This document shows positions 8,701-11,527 of a stretch of 11,527 nucleotides of DNA, in pieces. Source of the stretch: JBAXPV01 sp037132075 (GTDB lineage Bacteria; Bacteroidota; Bacteroidia; Bacteroidales; CAIXZF01); the NCBI GenBank assembly GCA_037132075.1, contig JBAXPV010000065.1, positions 1-11,527 of the forward strand, read 5' to 3'. Each line of letters begins with the position of its first letter. Position 1 is the stretch's first letter. The notes below the pieces were generated by a model. It did not search any database. It saw nothing but the letters and a program-made list of their open reading frames with translations, and was not told where the DNA came from. A program made the position numbers and the translations under genes.

Positions 8701-11527
8701 AACGGGGCGAGCAACATTGAGTTGCTAACCGGAACGGATAACCTGGCAGTGGGCGCTTCGGGGACTGTTACCCTTGTAATTACTGTAACACCAGGCTTTT
8801 ACACAAAACCATTTAACAACAGCATCCTTGGCTACGGAACAACACCTGCGGGTAGAATTGTCGCTGATGAATCTCAAAATGGGCTCAATCCGGATCCAAA
8901 CAACAATGGTCCGGAAGATAATAGCGATCCAACGCCGGTTTCCTTTCAGAATGTTATGATTGGTGCAGGGAAGAAAGTGCTGACTTCTCCGGTTTCACAG
9001 GGTGACGGAAGCTATATTGTTCAATACCAGGTCCGGGCCAGAAACTATGGCGCTTATGACCTTTTAGACGTGAATTTATATGACACCCTGACTTCTGCTT
9101 TTGGTACTTATACTACAGGTTCACTTAGTGCCGGGAAATATACGATATCGACAGCACCGGCAATAACCTATATTACAAGTGGATCTGCTTTGACTGTCAA
9201 TAGCCTCTATACCGGCGAAGCTGGAAGTGCAAACTTACTTAATTTCAATTCTGGAGATGTACTTCAAGTAGCTGACAGTGTTACTATGACTTTTAGTGTC
9301 CGCTTTTATCCGGGTGTTGGCGTGAATGACTTCAGCAACCAGATGTTTGCTACAGGCGACCGGACAGAAAACGGTTTAACCGACAGAAATACCATTGACC
9401 CCTCGAATGACGGGCTTAGCATGGATTTAGACAAAGACGGCATCCCAAACGAAACGCTGTCAAATCCCAATGATAATTCTTCAGACAACACGCCTACAGT
9501 GTTTAGCATGTCATGTACAGCACCTCATTTAAACAACCAGACGGCAGATGTATGTTCCGGTGTGGCTTCCGGTGTGACGATGAATGCCAGTGTTACCGTC
9601 CCTGCATCCACCTTTAACATCACCTCTATAGTCAGTAACGGTTTAACAGCTTCAGCCGGAAACCCAATTACAGGAACTGGTTTTTCAGGATCAGTTTTGG
9701 CTGATGATGTTTGGAACAATACGACTGGCTCTACCGTAACTGTTATGTATACCATATTACCAGTTAGTGCTATAGGCTGTATTGGAGACCCATATACAGT
9801 AACCCTGACTATTCAAACGCTTCCTGTAATGAATTCACTATCAGGCTATACCATATGCTCAGAACAAAACACGAACATTAACCTTACGTCTGCATTAGGT
9901 GTCACTTATACCTGGGTTGCAACTCCAAGTTCCGGAAACGTCACTAATTACAGCGACTGCTCATCATCCTGTGGAAGTACAATTAGTCAGACTCCAGCCA
10001 ATATTGGGGCTTCCAACGAAACGGTATTGTACACTGTGACACCGCATTTAGGAACTTGTAACGGACCTACGCAAAGTATATTGATTACTGTACGACCAGT
10101 TGATTTAATTACCACTTGTGCAGCCACACGCAATCTTGAAGCATGCGGGACAGGTGATATTGTTAGTCCGGTTTATTCAATAACACTAGCATCTTCTTCT
10201 CAATCGGAATTTGAAGGAGCGCCAAACAATGGCCAGGTAAATACGACATGCGGAATTGCTTCTGTAAATTATATCGATGTGATTACCAATCCCGTCCCAT
10301 GTTCACTTACTATAAATCGTAGCTGGGGAATCACCGACAATTATGGAAATACTGAAACTTGTGTTCAGATTATTAATATTGATGACAACACTGCACCTTC
10401 GATTACTTGTCCGGGAACCGTTACAGTTTATGCGAATACAGGACTATGCACAGCCTCAGGCATTTCTCTGGGAACACCAATCGTTAGTGATAATTGCACT
10501 GCCAATACCCCAACAAATAATTTTGCCAGCCAATGGCCTTCTGGTGATGTTCCTGTTGGTACGCATACTGTTCATTGGGTTGTTACTGACGGATGTGGAA
10601 ACAGCGCCAGTTGTGACCAAAGCCTGATCGTGATTGACAACCAGTCCCCTGAAATCACTTGCCCTAATGCCATCACTGCCAGTTGTGCTGCCACAGAACA
10701 GGTACCTTATGCCAATCTAACTGATTTTGCCAACGCCCTTCCAGTTCATGGTAGTGTTTGGGATAACTGTGGAATTACGGCAACCTCTTTTGCGATGATT
10801 AGTGAAACCGACGATGGAAATACTTGTCCAAAGATTGTCACACGCGTTTATAGCATTACCGATATTCATGGAAATTCATCAACTTGTTCACAAACCCTTA
10901 CTGTACGTGATGTTGTAGCTCCCACCATTTCTCAATGTGCTGCAACACGTAGTATTGAGGGATGTGATGTTAGTGTGATTACTGACCCTGTTTATTCAGC
11001 AACTTCAACGATATCTTCTTTAAGCGTGTTTAACGATGTCAATAATACTGGTATCACTTCAGATGGTTGCGGTATCGTAACGGTAACTTACCAGGATGTG
11101 TCAACAGGAACTTGTCCAATAAGTGTGGCCCGAACCTGGACAATCAGGGATGCCTGCGGAAATTCGACTACTTGTGTGCAGACGATATTGGTAACGGATC
11201 ATACGGCTCCATCGATAAGTGGAACCATGAATGAGCTTAGTGTAAACTTGGTGGAACCGGGCTGCAGTCAAACATTACCAACGGCTTATGCAACGGTTGC
11301 AGTACTTATGTCACAAAACACTAATGTAACTGCGATTACAGATTGCAATCTAGTGTCTGCTGTCACATATGCTGATGTTCAGAACTATTCAACCGGATGT
11401 GATCGTAACTTCACAAGGACATATACAGTCGCTGATATCTGCGGGAACACCTCGGACATTACACAATTAATCCATGTCAATGATGTGACGGCTCCTGTAA
11501 TCACCGGAACCATGACTGCCCTGAGTG
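2719..11527 (+). CDS. Giant multidomain surface adhesin, 3' end outside window
   Basis: Frame 1 is open from ATG 2719 to the window end (2936 codons plus one base); I read every line and found no stop. An in-frame TGA at 2671 and no other start after it fix the ATG. The N-terminus is a signal peptide with a long n-region of about 19 residues and a hydrophobic core at about 20-36, likely cut near EGQ-TT. Approximate layout: residues 103-280, a beta-rich domain (LLIVTIASDN, EIWYAVGLADGTYSVNATWS, GVVLLTGV); 281-525, further beta-rich sequence; 526-631, DUF11-like; 654-754 and 755-849, cadherin-like; 850-925, PKD-like; 926-1306, five SprB repeats; 1307-2265, six DUF11-type repeats; 2266-2461, two PKD-like domains; 2462 to the end, HYR-like repeats. 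There is no catalytic motif. The protein is probably exported by Sec and then T9SS as an adhesin or extracellular matrix protein; the T9SS sorting domain would lie past the window, so this is inferred. The Thr/Ser/Asn/Gly/Val-rich composition leaves few stops in other frames, which explains the long antisense ORFs over it. Confidence 0.93.
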   Translation, partial: MNKIFTTFVSTPSHGTRRSVVGFYIFIAISAFILGGIVKLEGQTTVNKRLYLTNTTGLTRTVPSGVTVHSTGNITKNTAVSAAFSSAVTSNSGSTSGFPTAASIVVSGTDKLLIVTIASDNKTPVTDVKYGTTSLIRWAQVSGTNSKCEIWYAVGLADGTYSVNATWSASVSMEATMGVVLLTGVNQTTPLGTAGTNTNSGTSATVSGNSSLGDLFIDAVALSKNGGSITMSGGQTAIINTGTNTVKNAVSKISATSPTTSTSYTTSNGEWSIIGVAVKGSSNNITKFIQTPAMCSLFTIKSGSTITVFANATVTSGTASGATLPIVVRLLNGATPFLTLTSATNSGLGALNSTGTLTWTGTVASDVTIPASTGTVSAEFSSDYTTAGIRIDFDASTKISYIELPTSTATPLSYVNINSLGVYDAVYPGGSIISSGSTGTTKYIRAAVSDPFGISDISALNLTINGGGTLTASQVATSGCTKTYEYAWTPVSAGSSLPINVTAHEGTEGTVTHTSSLSFTVVQPSVSVTLTKTSPSSGPYTINDNIVYNIQITNTGASTINTLPLQDLFSASCLQYVSTTVSPASVVNGTISWTNLAGAGLSAGNSVNVSVTLKVIGNCDPANNTAKVEGARDVNSGLCATQTSTLGINIDQLPVANADQYCLSSTTDLNILSNDTDPDVVGYLSANTGTVTVSIYAAPTAGKGTATVNPDKTIHFVPGTLAENEIVYFTYQVCDVSPASYCSTAQVAVLYSTTNNPPVATADNASTSMGVAKVINILANDHDVDGNLQTPTITGVPNFGSAVVNPDKTVTYTPNTGFEGTDTFIYQVCDDGCPGASQCATSMVTVSVVFSYFVCKNSTATFSVPAVPNATSYSWTNTAGATGSSSTNSITLNFTGVPAGTYSVCATAIDNCGSGTSECVTVTVEDVAASLSKIDNLCYGSNNGSISLTPSGGVSPYSYNWSNGASIQNLSGLAPGSYLVTITDKYSCSVTKSTSITQPTALSATAVITNETSLGGANGSIDLTASGGTSGYSYLWSNGSTAEDPAGLTYGTYQVTITDINGCTLVKRFTVNTIGTNTAISSLTKTDVLCIGGSSGTVDLEVYGGTGPPFNYTYSWTGPSGFTATTQDLTGLATGTYNVTITNGTTATGSIAVSGPGSTLTSSAVGTNPSCNGSGNGSVASSGAGGTGTYTYHWNTGATSQNISGLSAGTYYVTVTDANGCTSVSSAALTDPTALTLSGVVTNTACSPNNGGAINITAGGGTAPLTFHWSNGSSNEDLTALTAGNYAVTVTDAHGCTINETFTIETVCLGIAKTISNGPINNQNGSYTLTYAIRFQNYGNIALTNVQATENLNTSFSGASYSFGSILSNDFVVNPSFNGNGSTNLLSTSQTLAVNASGLVYVTLTVTPGATLGVYYNSVSGSAASATGVSVTSNDVSQNGTNPDSDSDGNPGNNSTPTPVTFSENPLIGVAKVISNGPINNGDGTYTLTYTITVRNMGDVPLKNVQVTDNLTSTFGGGTVVVNNITSADLAENVTYNGTTQTNMLLGTDIMQVNDIRTIVVTLTVAPSGLGPFNNTAVGTGYGPGGTLTTDNSQDGYYPDSNNNGTPLDNNDPTPATFSEHPSVGLAKRVVGTPINNHDGTYNMTYEFLAKNTGDVTIHNVQITENLSTTFPGKTVVFVSSSSSSFAVNSGFSGNGNLLSGSDVLSVGQFGTVLLTIKVTPTTNLGPYNNNATALAVSQFGATVSDVSTNGTVVDPENDGPGNNSVPTPVTFTESPQLKLVKSVDANVNNHDLTYSITYGFVFSNTGNVPIFNLQGTDNMAATFTGAASSPTITYVHSSSGLHANPSYNGISDQNLLTGVDNLAYGASGTVSVTVTFTAGTKLGIYYNTANASAASLPGTPVSATSQYGLSVTPTPATVLENPHLGIAKNLANVNDNGNGTYDVTYTILAENMGDVILYNVHLTDNIAEAFAGATTTPTISSISSSGITYNPAFNGASNIELLTGTDNLAVGASGTVTLVITVTPGFYTKPFNNSILGYGTTPAGRIVADESQNGLNPDPNNNGPEDNSDPTPVSFQNVMIGAGKKVLTSPVSQGDGSYIVQYQVRARNYGAYDLLDVNLYDTLTSAFGTYTTGSLSAGKYTISTAPAITYITSGSALTVNSLYTGEAGSANLLNFNSGDVLQVADSVTMTFSVRFYPGVGVNDFSNQMFATGDRTENGLTDRNTIDPSNDGLSMDLDKDGIPNETLSNPNDNSSDNTPTVFSMSCTAPHLNNQTADVCSGVASGVTMNASVTVPASTFNITSIVSNGLTASAGNPITGTGFSGSVLADDVWNNTTGSTVTVMYTILPVSAIGCIGDPYTVTLTIQTLPVMNSLSGYTICSEQNTNINLTSALGVTYTWVATPSSGNVTNYSDCSSSCGSTISQTPANIGASNETVLYTVTPHLGTCNGPTQSILITVRPVDLITTCAATRNLEACGTGDIVSPVYSITLASSSQSEFEGAPNNGQVNTTCGIASVNYIDVITNPVPCSLTINRSWGITDNYGNTETCVQIINIDDNTAPSITCPGTVTVYANTGLCTASGISLGTPIVSDNCTANTPTNNFASQWPSGDVPVGTHTVHWVVTDGCGNSASCDQSLIVIDNQSPEITCPNAITASCAATEQVPYANLTDFANALPVHGSVWDNCGITATSFAMISETDDGNTCPKIVTRVYSITDIHGNSSTCSQTLTVRDVVAPTISQCAATRSIEGCDVSVITDPVYSATSTISSLSVFNDVNNTGITSDGCGIVTVTYQDVSTGTCPISVARTWTIRDACGNSTTCVQTILVTDHTAPSISGTMNELSVNLVEPGCSQTLPTAYATVAVLMSQNTNVTAITDCNLVSAVTYADVQNYSTGCDRNFTRTYTVADICGNTSDITQLIHVNDVTAPVITGTMTALS
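3025..3558 (+). other. N-terminal beta-rich domain of giant protein
   Basis: Residues about 103-280 form a unit with regularly spaced hydrophobic strands: LLIVTIASDN, VKYGTTSLIRWAQV, EIWYAVGLADGTYSVNATWS, GVVLLTGVNQTTPLG, LGDLFIDAVAL and WSIIGVAVKG. The pattern resembles a jelly-roll-like domain found near the N-terminus of some secreted bacterial repeat proteins. I know it only by pattern and give no family name. Being the most distal domain from a C-terminal anchor, it could carry the binding function; that is inference. Confidence 0.45.
4294..4611 (+). other. Single DUF11-like domain in giant protein
   Basis: Residues 526-631 read VTLTKTSPSSGPYTINDNIV, YNIQITNTG, a strand pair, then LSAGNSVNVSVTLKV and NTAKVEG. 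This is the DUF11 pattern: a Lys after the first strand, ItNtG, a late GxxxxVxVTxxV and a closing N-A-V. It stands apart from the six-copy array further down and is shorter (about 106 residues), without the acidic linker. Confidence 0.75.
4678..5265 (+). other. Two cadherin-like (Ig-like) domains
   Basis: Residues 654-754 and 755-849 both begin with P-VA-AD and carry NILSNDTDPD or NILANDHDVDG, followed by A-VNPDKT, (V/T)Y-P and a closing F-YQVCD. This is the tandem cadherin-like repeat (Big_9-type) common in very large bacterial adhesins. The ND-D-D motif resembles calcium-binding loops that stiffen such arrays. Both copies keep the acidic residues. Confidence 0.8.
5266..5493 (+). other. PKD-like domain
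   Basis: Residues 850-925 contain a Cys start (FVCKNSTATFSVPAV), SYSWTNTAG, SITLNFTGVPAGTYSVCATA and a closing TVTVE. This is the PKD-like or Ig-like layout frequent in Bacteroidota secreted proteins. It links the cadherin-like pair to the SprB array. Confidence 0.65.
5494..6636 (+). repeat. Array of five SprB repeats
   Basis: The units are at 5494-5721, 5722-5937, 5941-6192, 6193-6420 and 6421-6636, of 76, 72, 84, 76 and 72 codons. Each shows the plan C-G--NGSI-LT--GG, Y-Y-W-NG, (S/E)--L-GL--G-Y-VT-TD--GC, and several end in the classic QPTA or DPTA link. Unit 2 has lost the first Cys (TSLGGANGSI). Unit 3 is longer, with YSWTGPSGF like the repeats of the upstream split gene, and lacks the closing GC. 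The units differ widely at DNA level, so this is an old duplication kept by selection and not a recent expansion. Confidence 0.88.
6637..9513 (+). repeat. Array of six DUF11-type repeats with Asp/Asn-rich linkers
   Basis: The units begin at 6637, 7111, 7579, 8041, 8482 and 8950, at lengths of 158, 156, 154, 147, 156 and about 188 codons. Shared features are (N/H/S)P--G-AK at the start, NN-(D/N)G-Y--TY, (N/R)-G(D/N)V-(L/I)-N(V/L), a central T-N-LLSG stretch, V-(V/L)T--VTPG, and NN at the end of the fold. Five of the six close with an acidic loop, such as DSDSDGNPGNN (7048-7080), PDSNNNGTPLDNND (7513-7554) or DLDKDGIPN (9424-9450), followed by PTP-(T/S)F. Unit 4 lacks the loop. DUF11 (PF01345) is a structural repeat of cell-surface proteins; the array probably forms a long rod. 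Confidence 0.85.
9514..10101 (+). other. Two PKD-like domains between DUF11 and HYR arrays
   Basis: The first, residues 2266-2371, contains VCSGVASGVTMNA, ADDVWNNTTGSTVTVMYTI and CIGDPYTVTLTI, the pattern of the PKD-like domain of long Bacteroidota repeat proteins. The second, residues 2372-2461, is related: TICSEQNTNINLTS, YTWVATPSSGNVTNYSDC, LYTVTPHLGTCNGP and SILITVRPV. Each has a Cys near the start and one before the last strand, consistent with a disulfide in an extracellular protein. Confidence 0.65.
10102..11527 (+). repeat. HYR-like Cys-rich repeat array, cut by window edge
   Basis: Units lie at about 10102-10407, 10408-10659, 10660-10935, 10936-11220 and 11221-11505, and a sixth starts at 11506. 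Each ends with a D-(C)GN(S/T)--C-Q--V-D--AP-I pattern, as in HYR domains (PF02494) and related Bacteroidota repeats, and carries several Cys likely to form disulfides. Units 1 and 4 share CAATR-(L/I)E-C near their start. Units 5 and 6 share GTM--LS. Units 4 and 5 are both exactly 285 bases. The array almost certainly goes on beyond the window. Confidence 0.8.

Noticed and set aside
5494..11505. CRISPR array or short DNA tandem repeat
   Set aside because: The repeats are protein-level modules of 70-190 codons with diverged DNA and no spacer structure.

Overview
The window looks like chromosomal DNA of a Bacteroidota bacterium. It is almost wholly filled by same-strand genes for very large secreted surface proteins. 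They are built from modules typical of that phylum: SprB repeats, DUF11 repeats, PKD-like and cadherin-like beta-sandwiches, and HYR-like Cys-containing repeats. Both true N-termini begin with signal peptides. Start codons are preceded by A/T-rich sequence and not by a Shine-Dalgarno motif, which also fits Bacteroidota. The order or genus cannot be fixed from the sequence.

Layout: (1) 1-200 is a non-coding leader with two palindromic elements. (2) 201-2051 encodes a 616-residue secreted protein with a large N-terminal domain that I cannot name, a PKD-like domain and nearly two SprB repeats. It ends at an in-frame TAA in the last strand of SprB repeat 2. (3) 2052-2669 continues in the same reading frame with the rest of that repeat, a third SprB repeat, an Asp-rich calcium-binding-type motif and a PKD-like domain. 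The two parts are best read as one gene of 823 codons (201-2669) split by a nonsense codon. (4) After a 49-base gap, a giant gene starts at ATG 2719 and runs off the window at 11527, with 2936 complete codons and no stop.

The giant protein reads, in order: signal peptide; N-terminal beta-rich region; one DUF11-like domain; two cadherin-like domains; a PKD-like domain; five SprB repeats; six DUF11-type repeats of about 150 residues, most ending in an Asp/Asn-rich loop; two PKD-like domains; and an HYR-like array whose sixth unit is cut by the window edge.

The likely shared role is a cell-surface or extracellular adhesin exported by Sec and then, by inference, by the type IX secretion system (T9SS). 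SprB repeats are named for the gliding adhesin SprB of Flavobacterium johnsoniae. No C-terminal sorting domain is in view: the giant gene is incomplete, and the split gene ends without one. No RNA gene, CRISPR array, insertion sequence or enzyme-coding gene was seen. I did not find a demonstrably new biological system. The most notable points are the split gene and the architecture of the giant repeat protein.
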